Positions 1-6,972 of a stretch of DNA of 19,107 bases are shown piece after piece (the first letter of the stretch is position 1; each line of letters begins with the position of its first letter). Source of the stretch: Promethearchaeota archaeon. Lineage in GTDB: Archaea > Asgardarchaeota > Lokiarchaeia > Sigynarchaeales > SOKP01. Under the pieces are notes generated by a model. It had not been told where the DNA came from and did not search any database. It worked only from the letters and a program-made list of their open reading frames with translations. The DNA is taken from the NCBI GenBank assembly GCA_019058515.1, contig JAHPYY010000179.1, forward strand, positions 1 through 19,107, given 5' to 3'. The position numbers were made by a program, and so were the translations under genes.

Positions 1-1348
1 CACTAGTGCCAACTAGAGTATTGTAAAAACCATCTTTAAAGTCTTTTAACAACTCTATCTGTTTTTTTTGCGTTAAACCTTTATCAGATCCTTTGGTCTG
101 CTGCCCTACGAACTTATGCACCTTAATTTTGTTAAATTTCTTTAAATATTTCACGATATTATTTACCGAGTCTCGATAATGACAAAAAACCAAGACTCGT
201 GAATCTGAATTCTCTTCTATTTGCCTTATCAACAAGTCTTTCAAATACTCCAACTTTGGGTGGATAATTCCTTGGTCTTGAATGGATTTTGTTATCTTCA
301 ACACTTGGATAATATCAGAGTCCGAGAAGAGTTCTATCAACGATTTGTTTGCGTTATGTTTCTTAATTTTTTCCGTATTTTTTTCTAAATAGTCTGAAAG
401 TGCGTTAATTCCCTGGGTTTCAATTAACTCGCTCATGTGCGATATTCTAATAGCGTTTGCTAAGACTTTTTTGATGTAAAACAAGTTAAATTTTTCTTGA
501 TTGTCTACAGTCAGATTAATCTTACTATCAATATTTTGATTAACTCTTAGCAAATCTTTTCTTGAGATCTTATTAATGTCGTATGATTCTATGATACCTC
601 CTCCTTTGAGGATTTTATACGCAGTTTTCAATTTATCGTCAAAAATATTCTTGATCTCGAGAAATTCTGGTGGTAATTTTATCCTAATCCATTTGTTATC
701 AACATTTTGGATATAAGGCTTAACATCGGAGTCAGAATCTGTTCTAATTTCGATGTGGTTAACAAATAAGTTTTTTTTTATTTCGTTTATTTTTTCCTCA
801 GTAGAACCAGGACTGGCAGTCAAACCTAAAATTTGGGGATTTTTACTCTGGTTTTTGTATTTCTCAGCGATAAAACAATATGCGTAATCTCCTATAGCCC
901 GGTGACATTCGTCAAAAATTATGAGAGATACATTTTTAATCGAGTATAAGTTTGTAATGATATCATTTTGTAGGACTTGAGGTGTCATAAAAGCAATTTT
1001 TAAGCCATTCCATATCTCCCTCCGTTTGGTGGGATTTATAGAACCCGTAATGGATGCAAGTGTCTCTGGTGGTAAATTTATTAATTCTTTGAAATTGTTG
1101 TAGTGTTGATTAACTAGCGGTTTTGTAGGAGCTAAAAAAATCACCTTAGATTTAGGTAGCTGGTGTAATCGGTGAACAGCCAACATTAAGGCTATTATTG
1201 TTTTACCTAAACCTGTCGGAATAACGACCAGACAGTTATTATTCAAGCAGTTGATGAATATGCTTTCTTGATAGCTCCTTCTTTTGATGAGTTGGTCTTT
1301 TATGAGTGGATGAGAAATATAATCATTTTCACTTATGGATAATTTCAC
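1..1348 (-). CDS. hef: Hef/FANCM-like DEAD/DEAH helicase, partial (C-terminus beyond the window)
   Basis: Superfamily 2 helicase of the archaeal Hef family, related to FANCM and XPF, which process stalled replication forks and branched DNA. The visible 449 residues contain the opening motif HPLIK...R.YQ (about 13-27), a Walker A P-loop PTGLGKT (44-50), motif Ib-like TPQ (122-124), the Walker B box DECH (146-149) and motif III TAS (177-179). The C-terminal helicase half is entered near the window edge (VLVFCHYRDS, then TLVGTS). The family's C-terminal nuclease and HhH domains, if present, lie outside. Start: GTG at 1348 is chosen because the family's HPLIK motif follows closely; a TTG just before it (1351) is also in frame and a TGA lies two codons further up. 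No clear ribosome binding site. Transcribed away from the tRNA. A Hef lacking the nuclease domain, or a RIG-I-like helicase, is possible but less likely. Confidence 0.88.
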   Translation of the reverse strand, partial: MKLSISENDYISHPLIKDQLIKRRSYQESIFINCLNNNCLVVIPTGLGKTIIALMLAVHRLHQLPKSKVIFLAPTKPLVNQHYNNFKELINLPPETLASITGSINPTKRREIWNGLKIAFMTPQVLQNDIITNLYSIKNVSLIIFDECHRAIGDYAYCFIAEKYKNQSKNPQILGLTASPGSTEEKINEIKKNLFVNHIEIRTDSDSDVKPYIQNVDNKWIRIKLPPEFLEIKNIFDDKLKTAYKILKGGGIIESYDINKISRKDLLRVNQNIDSKINLTVDNQEKFNLFYIKKVLANAIRISHMSELIETQGINALSDYLEKNTEKIKKHNANKSLIELFSDSDIIQVLKITKSIQDQGIIHPKLEYLKDLLIRQIEENSDSRVLVFCHYRDSVNNIVKYLKKFNKIKVHKFVGQQTKGSDKGLTQKKQIELLKDFKDGFYNTLVGTS

Positions 1349-1543
1349 CAAATTTCATTTTGAATCAAAATTACATGTACAATCTTAATTTATTTTAATA
1401 TAAAGTTTAAGAGTCTCAGTTATTAGTATAGAACAATAAATGTCTTAAATTAATTTAATAAAACTCTAATAATCCTAAAAGAAATAATATTTAATTCAGA
1501 TCTCGAATTATTCATTAATGCTTTTAATTGATGAATCATATTC

Positions 1544-1646
1544 GGGCCAATGGTCTAGTCGTATGACGCCCGCCTCACGCGCGGGAAAGTTATTAGCTAA
1601 CTTGCTATTAACACTGAAATCGGGAGTTCAATTCTCCCTTGGCCCA
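1544..1646 (+). tRNA. tRNA-Val (CAC) with a 36-nt variable region or non-canonical intron
   Basis: Acceptor arms 1544-1550 (GGGCCAA) and 1639-1645 (TTGGCCC) pair over 7 bp, followed by discriminator A1646. The D stem is GTC/GAC (1553-1555/1565-1567). The anticodon stem 1569-1573/1581-1585 (CCCGC/GCGGG) closes a 7-nt loop with anticodon CAC at 1576-1578. The T stem 1622-1626/1634-1638 (GGGAG/CTCCC) closes TTCAATT. CCA is not encoded. Two oddities: the D loop is short and seems to lack one of the usual adjacent G18-G19, and 36 nt lie between the anticodon and T stems where a class I tRNA has about 5. Within them 1589-1612 folds into a hairpin of 4+4 bp with one T-T mismatch and a 6-nt loop. A canonical 37/38 intron is excluded because the anticodon stem is contiguous. 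It is either an intron in the variable region, a valine tRNA with a long arm, or a decayed copy. Confidence 0.85.
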
Positions 1647-1757
1647 TACAATCTTATGAGACTTCCCTCCTATTAAGAATCTCAACTAAAATCGAAAAAT
1701 TTAATTAATTTCTTTAATTTATAGGAAATAATTACTCTTTCTACGATTTGAATAACC

Positions 1758-2060
1758 GTGTCTAGCTTCTTAGAATCTAGAGAATTAAGAAAAAAGTATA
1801 GGGAAGTAAAGAAATACGTAAAAATTGGGCCAATTTTTCTAACGAGATACGAAAAAGCGCGGATTGTAGGGGCTAGGGCTCTCCAGATAAGTTTCGGCGC
1901 TCCCATCTTGATCGAAAAACCCAAAGGATTGATTGATCCTATAAAAATTGCTCAAACCGAATTAAAGTCTCAGATTTTGCCACTCACAATAAGGAGATCG
2001 CTCCCATCGGGAGAAATTCAAGATATTCCGATAAATAAATTGATCTTGAAAAAAGACTAG
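1758..2060 (+). CDS. rpoK: DNA-directed RNA polymerase subunit K (Rpb6 homologue)
   Basis: Small core subunit of archaeal RNA polymerase, equivalent to eukaryotic Rpb6 and bacterial omega, needed for assembly and stability of the largest subunit. The 100-residue protein carries the family signature [18 protein letters not shown] (about 28-45) followed by GAPILIE, and the C-terminal strand with [11 protein letters not shown]-terminal charged residues 1-25 are variable, as usual in the family. Length is somewhat longer than minimal archaeal RpoK (around 60-90). Start GTG at 1758; the only upstream sequence is the spacer after the tRNA, and no strong Shine-Dalgarno is seen. It ends 20 bp before the convergent gene at 2080-2538. 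The tRNA and rpoK are on the same strand, 111 bp apart; co-transcription cannot be judged. Confidence 0.95.
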   Translation: MSSFLESRELRKKYREVKKYVKIGPIFLTRYEKARIVGARALQISFGAPILIEKPKGLIDPIKIAQTELKSQILPLTIRRSLPSGEIQDIPINKLILKKD

Positions 2061-2079
2061 AAAGTAGGTTGTATTGTCT

Positions 2080-2538
2080 TCACTGAGTTCGATATTTCCC
2101 TCGCTCAGTCAAATAATATACTCTATTATCTCTAACTATCTCAGTAGCTAAATAACCTTTAGCAATGAGGTTTCCTAAAATTTCCTCAAATTCTGCTTTG
2201 TTAAATGGTTTTAAACCAAGAGTGGCTCTACTTTGGTTCACAATTATCGCAATTCTTGATAAAAACATACGTTTTTTTTCAAATGTTTCGATTATCGTAA
2301 GCTCGTCGTTAGTAAGACTTTCGAAACTGTCGTGTTTAAGATATTGCGTTTTTAAAGTTTTAGCCAAATTTATCGTTTCCTGGTCGACTTCTTGCTTCTT
2401 GGTTTCAATGTGTGTTAATTTTACCATTTCTTTAGCTACTTTTTTAGATTTATGATCAGAAGCTGTTTGAAATAAATTCCTTAGCTTTTCTTTGTCTTGA
2501 TCTTCGTTCTTTGAAGATTCTTCCTCTTCCTTTTCCAT
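2080..2538 (-). CDS. hypothetical protein with charged N-terminus and winged-helix-like C-terminus
   Basis: A 152-residue soluble protein I do not recognise as a named family. Residues 1-60 are highly charged (an opening run of Glu, then many Lys) and probably form a flexible tail or helix. Residues about 75-152 look like a winged helix: helix LTNDELTIIETFEKKR, helix LSRIAIIVNQSRATLG, helix NKAEFEEILGNLIAKGYL, then a beta wing ending in YYLTERGKYRTQ. That order is typical of archaeal DNA-binding or protein-protein winged-helix domains. The start ATG at 2538 faces the acetyltransferase start at 2576, so both promoters share 37 bp. A regulator or basal transcription-associated factor is possible but not shown. 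Confidence 0.75.
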   Translation of the reverse strand: MEKEEEESSKNEDQDKEKLRNLFQTASDHKSKKVAKEMVKLTHIETKKQEVDQETINLAKTLKTQYLKHDSFESLTNDELTIIETFEKKRMFLSRIAIIVNQSRATLGLKPFNKAEFEEILGNLIAKGYLATEIVRDNRVYYLTERGKYRTQ

Positions 2539-2575
2539 AATAATAAAATAGAAAATAAATTATTTAAATTGAATT
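2539..2575. promoter_or_regulatory. compact divergent promoter region, probably leaderless in both directions
   Basis: Only 37 bp separate the divergent ATG codons at 2538 (minus) and 2576 (plus). The spacer is almost pure A/T, with TATA-like TTATTTAAATT near its centre (about 2560-2570) on the plus strand and TTTAAATAATTT on the minus strand. There is no room for a Shine-Dalgarno leader, so leaderless transcripts, common in archaea, are inferred. The exact TATA boxes are not certain in such AT-rich DNA. Confidence 0.5.
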
Positions 2576-3121
2576 ATGAGAGCTCACTTTAATCATATCA
2601 AACTTCGACATATCAAGAAGTCAGATCTTGACGGGATCTGGCATAATTTTAACGAGGTGGTTGAGGAAGGGCTCTATCTACCTGTTTTTTTTCCTGTGCG
2701 GTCGGAGTACGAGAAAGTATCTTGGTACGAGGTTCTCAAAAGAGAACGAGAAATTTGCATTGTTGCTGAAGATACTAGAAAAAAATCCCCTTATAACATA
2801 GTCGGGCAATGTGAAATATCAAATATAGAATGGGATGCGGCTACTCACGTAGGGAACTTAGGAATAATCGTCGCAAGGAATTATCGAGATCAAGGAATTG
2901 GCCGCAAACTAATTGAATTCGCGTTGGAAGAAGCAAAGAAGCTAAATAACAAGAAAAAGATAATCCTAAGCTGTTTTTCAACCAACGAAAGAGCGATAAA
3001 CTTATACAAAAGCATAGGATTTAAAGAAATTGGCATACGGAAAAACCAATTCTTTATCCAAAATAAATTTTACGACGAAGTTCTAATGGAGATCTTTCTC
3101 GATGACAAGTTAAATTATTGA
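2576..3121 (+). CDS. GNAT-family N-acetyltransferase
   Basis: Acetyl-CoA-dependent N-acetyltransferase of the GNAT superfamily, 181 residues. Motif A, which binds the acetyl-CoA pyrophosphate, is RDQGIGRKLIEFA (about 104-116), preceded by the beta-4 strand GNLGIIVA. Motif B is seen as the region CFSTNERAINLYKSIGF (133-149), the usual N-x-x-A-x-x-x-Y-x-x-x-G-F pattern. This matches RimI-like or small-molecule acetyltransferases, but the substrate cannot be told. Start ATG at 2576 is the first in frame and fits a leaderless message. It ends 18 bp before the convergent LRR gene. No membrane segments. Confidence 0.88.
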   Translation: MRAHFNHIKLRHIKKSDLDGIWHNFNEVVEEGLYLPVFFPVRSEYEKVSWYEVLKREREICIVAEDTRKKSPYNIVGQCEISNIEWDAATHVGNLGIIVARNYRDQGIGRKLIEFALEEAKKLNNKKKIILSCFSTNERAINLYKSIGFKEIGIRKNQFFIQNKFYDEVLMEIFLDDKLNY

Positions 3122-3138
3122 TCCAAACCGATAAAACT

Positions 3139-4584
3139 CTACGGGAATCTCGTTCTTTTTAAATATCGATTTCTACTTTCGGCGTTAAGAGGATTTTCAC
3201 TTAGGAAAATAAAATTAAGATTTTTCAATCCTTTAAGTAGATCCTCATTAAACTCAATTATTTTGTTTCTATTGAGAAATAAAATAATAAGACTTTCTAA
3301 TTTACTTATCCCCTCAAAAGTTTCAATAAAATTATCGTCAAGATATAATTCTTGTAGTCTTACAAGCCGATCTAATCCCTTAATTTTGTGAATCTTGTTT
3401 TTGGATATTTCTAACTTGATTAAATTACCAAGATGGTCTAGATTTTGAATACTTTCTATCGTATTATTTGAGAGATAAAACGTTTTTAAATTTACAAGCG
3501 TGTCGATCCCTTCAATAACTTGTATTTGGTTATCGTTTAGATGTAACCAAATTAAACTCTTTAAATGGATTAATCCTTCAATCTTGGATATTTTATTAAA
3601 CGATAAGTTAAGCTTTTTTAGATTTTTTAAGTTGCCTAATCCTTCCATTTTGGTTATTGCGTTATCGCCTAAATTTAAATCTTTCAAAAAAGATAAATTT
3701 GTTAATCCTTGAATCTTTTTAATGTTATTTCCATTAAGATACAGTTTTTTCAAATTCGGAAGTTTAGGAAAACACCCAATATTCCGAATATTATTATTAG
3801 ATAATAATACCTCTTCAAGGTGCGGTAGTTTTTCTATATACTCAATAATATCTATTTCGTTATAGGATAAATCTAAGGATTTTAATCCCTTTAATTCGGA
3901 TAATCCACGCATATTACGAATGGAATTCCGTTGCAGATTTAAATACTCTAATCTCTTTAGTGATGAAAGCCCTACAAGAGATCGTATAGTATTTAACCCA
4001 CTACCCTCACAGTTTAATAAAAACACATAGCCTTCTCGAACTATAACATGAAATTGGTTTTCATTTGTATAAAAATCGTATATCAATAAATTTAAGAAAA
4101 TGTTCTTGAATGTATTGGAGAGGATAAAGTTCGGATTTAACTTGTTAATAATCTCTTTAATTTTCTCGTTATTTTTGTCAGGTAATTTCTTATCAATTTT
4201 TTTAATATGCTCTAGAATTAACGATTTAGACTCGTAATTATTCATCTTGTATAGATTTTTTAAAGCAAAGATCTTTAGTTTTAAATTTTGAGAGCTTCGA
4301 AGCATGTAAAAAAATAACGATGGTAATTCCTTATGCCTTAAATAATGTCTCCTTAAAATGAAACCGGCTCGTATTCTCATTTCAGGTTCTTCGTCAGAAA
4401 GGAATATATTCTTAAAATAATTAAATCCCTCTACTTGCTCAAAATAGATGCTAAGCATTTTAAGCGAGATTCTTCTTAGCGAAATATCTGAAGAAGTTGA
4501 AATACAAGTTTTTAAAAACTGGATTCTTTCATTTTTACCCAGTTTTAATAGGTTATCATAAAAAGACGACAATTTATAATACAT
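3139..4584 (-). CDS. HEAT-like / leucine-rich repeat protein (SDS22-type), second gene of the PAN operon
   Basis: A 481-residue repeat protein. Residues 1-150 are helical and resemble HEAT/armadillo-type repeats (for example RRISLKMLSIYFEQ and MRIRAGFILRRHYL). From about residue 200 to 465 there are roughly twelve 22-residue leucine-rich repeats with the core LxxLxLxxNxI (YLNLQRNSI, SLDLSYNEI, KLYLNGNNI, KLNLSFNKI and others), the SDS22 class, and a short capping tail. No signal peptide or membrane segment, so it should be cytoplasmic and act by binding a protein. Its ATG at 4584 lies one base after the TAA of the PAN gene (4586-4588), so translational coupling is likely. This neighbourhood suggests a proteasome-linked partner or substrate receptor, which is an inference only. 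No catalytic motif is visible. Confidence 0.88.
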   Translation of the reverse strand: MYYKLSSFYDNLLKLGKNERIQFLKTCISTSSDISLRRISLKMLSIYFEQVEGFNYFKNIFLSDEEPEMRIRAGFILRRHYLRHKELPSLFFYMLRSSQNLKLKIFALKNLYKMNNYESKSLILEHIKKIDKKLPDKNNEKIKEIINKLNPNFILSNTFKNIFLNLLIYDFYTNENQFHVIVREGYVFLLNCEGSGLNTIRSLVGLSSLKRLEYLNLQRNSIRNMRGLSELKGLKSLDLSYNEIDIIEYIEKLPHLEEVLLSNNNIRNIGCFPKLPNLKKLYLNGNNIKKIQGLTNLSFLKDLNLGDNAITKMEGLGNLKNLKKLNLSFNKISKIEGLIHLKSLIWLHLNDNQIQVIEGIDTLVNLKTFYLSNNTIESIQNLDHLGNLIKLEISKNKIHKIKGLDRLVRLQELYLDDNFIETFEGISKLESLIILFLNRNKIIEFNEDLLKGLKNLNFIFLSENPLNAESRNRYLKRTRFP

Positions 4585-4585
4585 C

Positions 4586-5704
4586 TTACGAGTAGATATA
4601 CTCTTTGACGGTGGATTTTTTATCCATAATTTCTAGTAAGGACATTTCAAAATGATGTTTTGCTATGGATGTCCCTCTCTCCCTTAGACACTTCATACCG
4701 GATTCAGTACATAACGCTTTAAGATGGGCTCCACTGAATCCTTCCGTCCGCTTAGCAATATCTTTAAGGTTTACATCATCTGCTAAATTCATCTTACGAG
4801 TGTGGATTTTTAATATGGAAAGCCTCGCTTCTTCGTTAGGAAGTCCAAATCTTATAATTCTGTCAAATCTTCCAGGTCTAAGAATAGCAGGATCAAGTAC
4901 ATCCTCTCTATTTGTTGCAGCTAAAAACATTATGCCCTCTATGTTTGCAAAACCATCTAATTCAGATAATAATTGCATGAATGTTCGTTGTACCTCGCGA
5001 TCCCCTTTATACACTTCGCTCGTTCGTTTAATAGCGATTGCGTCAATTTCGTCGATAAAAATTATACAAGGGGTATTTTCTTTTGCGAGGGAGAATACTT
5101 CGCGTACCATTCGAGACCCCTCTCCAATAAATTTTTGTACCAAATCTGAACCTACGAGATGGATAAACCTCGCATGAGACGAAGTAGCTATTGCTTTTGC
5201 AAGTAATGTTTTGCCAGTTCCTGGCGGTCCAGATAACAAAGCTCCGCTAGGAGGGTCAATTCCAATTTGTTCAAATAATTCGGAATGCAATAACGGCAAC
5301 TCGATGATTTCTCGTATAGCTTGAATTTGAGCGTCTAATCCCCCAATATCCTCAAAACTTACGTTAGGATTTTCTAACAATTCCATAGACGCAACTCTCC
5401 CTCTGATTTTATGAGGGAGTACCTCGATTATCTGAAAGCTTTGACCATGTAGCGTAACTTGATCACCACCTTTTACATCTAAAATTGGATTAGCGGGTAG
5501 AAGAACTCTGTTTCCTGGAGTATGGGACACCACGATCCGTCCGTCTTCCATAACTCTCTCTACCGAACCGATAATTAAAGGATTAGCCTTCATTCGACCA
5601 ATCAATTTCTTATACTCGTTGACTTCATTTCTTAATGTTTCGTTTTCGCGCTCTAAAATTGTTAGCCTTTTTTGAATGCGCTTAATATCCGCTTCGGAAG
5701 TCAT
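4586..5704 (-). CDS. pan: proteasome-activating nucleotidase PAN (Rpt-like AAA ATPase)
   Basis: Regulatory ATPase that unfolds proteins and feeds them into the archaeal 20S proteasome; homologue of eukaryotic Rpt1-6. Order: N-terminal coiled coil (about 5-40), OB fold (about 41-110), AAA domain with Walker A GPPGTGKT (159-166), pore loop KFIGEGS (191-197, Phe in the usual aromatic position), Walker B IIFIDEID (214-221), sensor/second region of homology with ATNRED and arginine fingers in ILRPGRFDR (274-282), and helical lid. The last three residues Ile-Tyr-Ser form an HbYX motif, the C-terminal hook that docks into the 20S alpha ring and opens the gate. The length of 372 is slightly short of common PANs (about 400) because the N-terminus is compact. 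Start ATG at 5704, with TATA-like DNA about 20 bp upstream (TATATATTAAG on the minus strand). Forms an operon with the LRR gene. Confidence 0.95.
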   Translation of the reverse strand: MTSEADIKRIQKRLTILERENETLRNEVNEYKKLIGRMKANPLIIGSVERVMEDGRIVVSHTPGNRVLLPANPILDVKGGDQVTLHGQSFQIIEVLPHKIRGRVASMELLENPNVSFEDIGGLDAQIQAIREIIELPLLHSELFEQIGIDPPSGALLSGPPGTGKTLLAKAIATSSHARFIHLVGSDLVQKFIGEGSRMVREVFSLAKENTPCIIFIDEIDAIAIKRTSEVYKGDREVQRTFMQLLSELDGFANIEGIMFLAATNREDVLDPAILRPGRFDRIIRFGLPNEEARLSILKIHTRKMNLADDVNLKDIAKRTEGFSGAHLKALCTESGMKCLRERGTSIAKHHFEMSLLEIMDKKSTVKEYIYS

Positions 5705-5843
5705 AGTCTTAATATATATAATAATTTATCTTAAAATAACTTTGTTATAAGTATCAGTTTAAATTCATAGAACATTTTTAAGAAGCGGAGTGTGGTTTCT
5801 CTTTTCGAAATAGAATAAAATAAAGGAAATAAAATATTATAGC

Positions 5844-5860
5844 ATTAAACTGTGTTTAAT
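5844..5860. promoter_or_regulatory. perfect 7-bp palindrome overlapping a TATA-like element
   Basis: ATTAAAC (5844-5850), TGT, GTTTAAT (5854-5860) is a perfect inverted repeat with a 3-nt centre. The right half runs into TATA-like GTTTAATATT, centred about 26 bp before the ATG at 5884, the distance expected for a leaderless archaeal transcript. A repressor bound here would block TBP. Operator function is inferred. Confidence 0.4.
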
Positions 5861-5883
5861 ATTGATTCAAAAAGCTCAAAAAT

Positions 5884-6003
5884 ATGAAAGTCTCTAAGTT
5901 CAAATGTACAGTGTATAACTCTAAAGTCAAGTATAACGACACTTCTCAAACTTTTAGGTGCCCTGACTGTAATACTGAATACGACAAAGCAATATTTACA
6001 TGA
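5884..6003 (+). CDS. tiny zinc-ribbon-like protein, 39 residues
   Basis: An open frame from ATG 5884 to TGA 6001-6003 encodes 39 residues: MKVSKFKCTVYNSKVKY and on to FRCPDCNTEYDKAIFT. The CPDC knuckle (Cys26, Cys29) with a Cys at position 8 looks like a zinc ribbon that has lost one Cys of the first knuckle (C-T-V-Y instead of CxxC). It is preceded by a TATA-like element at leaderless distance and a palindrome. Its last 8 bp overlap the end of the convergent winged-helix gene. Small zinc ribbons are common in Asgard and other archaea, but with three cysteines metal binding is unsure. It may be a real small protein or a remnant. Confidence 0.45.
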   Translation: MKVSKFKCTVYNSKVKYNDTSQTFRCPDCNTEYDKAIFT

Positions 6004-6538
6004 GTTTGTTGATTATTTCTCCCACTTTTTTCTGCAGTAGCTCGCTAGAATCATCCAACATTTCGTTTAACTTTTCCTTCTTCTCAGGTTGATAATATAC
6101 ACCTGGATCTGTTCTCATTAGGTTTAGAAAATTAGTTCGTAACTTTTCAAGAGTGTTTCTAGCGAATTTCAAAAAGTCTAGCCTTAGTTTCTCGATATCT
6201 ACTTGATCTTTGGCACTTGAGAGGGTTTCTAAAAACGAATAATCGAATAGCACGTCTTGAAAAATATTGCGGAAGGTAGAGAGCAAATCCTCGCCTTTAT
6301 GAGTAACTTTTAACGAAAATTGAGTTCCACCTGAGGTTCTTACCTCGTGATTATTTTTGTCAATAAATCCGTAACTATCTAAATAACGTATTACCTTGTA
6401 AAGATCTTTTTCTTTCCTAACGGGAGGAACTGAATGAAAAATGCCAAAATCTTCCCGAATTTGAGGTGCAGTACAACCTGGGTTATTTTTAACAAATTTT
6501 AAAGTTTGAACTGACAGTACAAAATTCTCAAATTTCAT
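5996..6538 (-). CDS. winged-helix transcriptional regulator with helical C-terminus
   Basis: A 180-residue cytoplasmic protein. Residues 8-90 form a winged helix-turn-helix: helix LSVQTLKFVKNN, the CTAPQIREDFGI helix, recognition helix KDLYKVIRYLDSYGFI, and a wing with TQFSLKVTHKGEDLL. The rest (95-180) is predicted helical with heptad-like hydrophobics and may be a dimerisation domain, as in PadR-like regulators, but I cannot assign a family. The start ATG at 6538 lies inside one copy of a 25-bp direct repeat whose other copy is 51 bp upstream, which would fit autoregulation. It is divergent from actin across a 434-bp spacer, so it could also act on the actin promoter; that is speculation. 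Confidence 0.75.
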   Translation of the reverse strand: MKFENFVLSVQTLKFVKNNPGCTAPQIREDFGIFHSVPPVRKEKDLYKVIRYLDSYGFIDKNNHEVRTSGGTQFSLKVTHKGEDLLSTFRNIFQDVLFDYSFLETLSSAKDQVDIEKLRLDFLKFARNTLEKLRTNFLNLMRTDPGVYYQPEKKEKLNEMLDDSSELLQKKVGEIINKLM

Positions 6539-6609
6539 CTGATCTGTAGTATTTTAATTGATTCCCCATTTTAAATTATTAAAATTCATCTGTTCTGTAA
6601 CATCTTAAT
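6534..6609. repeat. 25-bp direct repeat pair at the start of the winged-helix gene
   Basis: 6534-6558 and 6585-6609 read TTCATCTGATCTGTAG... and TTCATCTGTTCTGTAA..., matching at 21 of 25 positions by eye, with starts 51 bp apart. In the orientation of the winged-helix gene both contain TACAGA-N-CAGATGAA; one copy includes that gene's start codon. Tandem operator sites, or a small duplication of the start region, are both possible. Confidence 0.55.
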
Positions 6610-6972
6610 AAAATATGTATAAAAAAATCTTTACTTTTACTTTTCTCCAACTTCCAAATTTTAGGAAAATATTTGGAGCTTTATTCTCCAGAATATTGGA
6701 ATATGCCGTATATGTATCAGAAAGCAGCGATTTAAGTCGACACTTTTAAGCTATATTTAATCTTGCTTTTCCAAAGAATTTATATATACTTCAATTCATT
6801 TATTTTTCAATACAAATTTAATTTGTTATAAAAAAAGATTATAAGCAAAAGTATTTATTATTTCAGTATGGAAATTTTGTGGTGTCAATAAATATTGAAC
6901 CACTAGGTTTTCATATACCTACAGCTATATAACCGAAATTAAATAAAAAGAAAAAATGAGTTGAAATAAAAA
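6610..6972 (+). promoter_or_regulatory. actin upstream region: TATA-like boxes and a 10-bp hairpin
   Basis: AT-rich spacer before the actin gene. An inverted repeat at 6879-6903 pairs GTGGT with ACCAC and TCAAT with ATTGA around a 4-nt loop, with one bulged G (6884). The nearest TATA-like box is CTATATAA (6925-6932), which would start transcription near 6955. Another, AATTTATATATACTT, lies at about 6777-6791 and would leave a leader of about 150 nt containing the hairpin. A two-codon frame ATG AGT TGA (6956-6964) ends 8 nt before the actin ATG. Which promoter is used decides whether the hairpin is an operator or an RNA leader structure. Confidence 0.45.

Noticed and set aside
4665..5177. 170-codon open frame opposite PAN
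   Set aside because: It is antisense to the conserved AAA domain of PAN, whose motifs leave no doubt about the coding strand.
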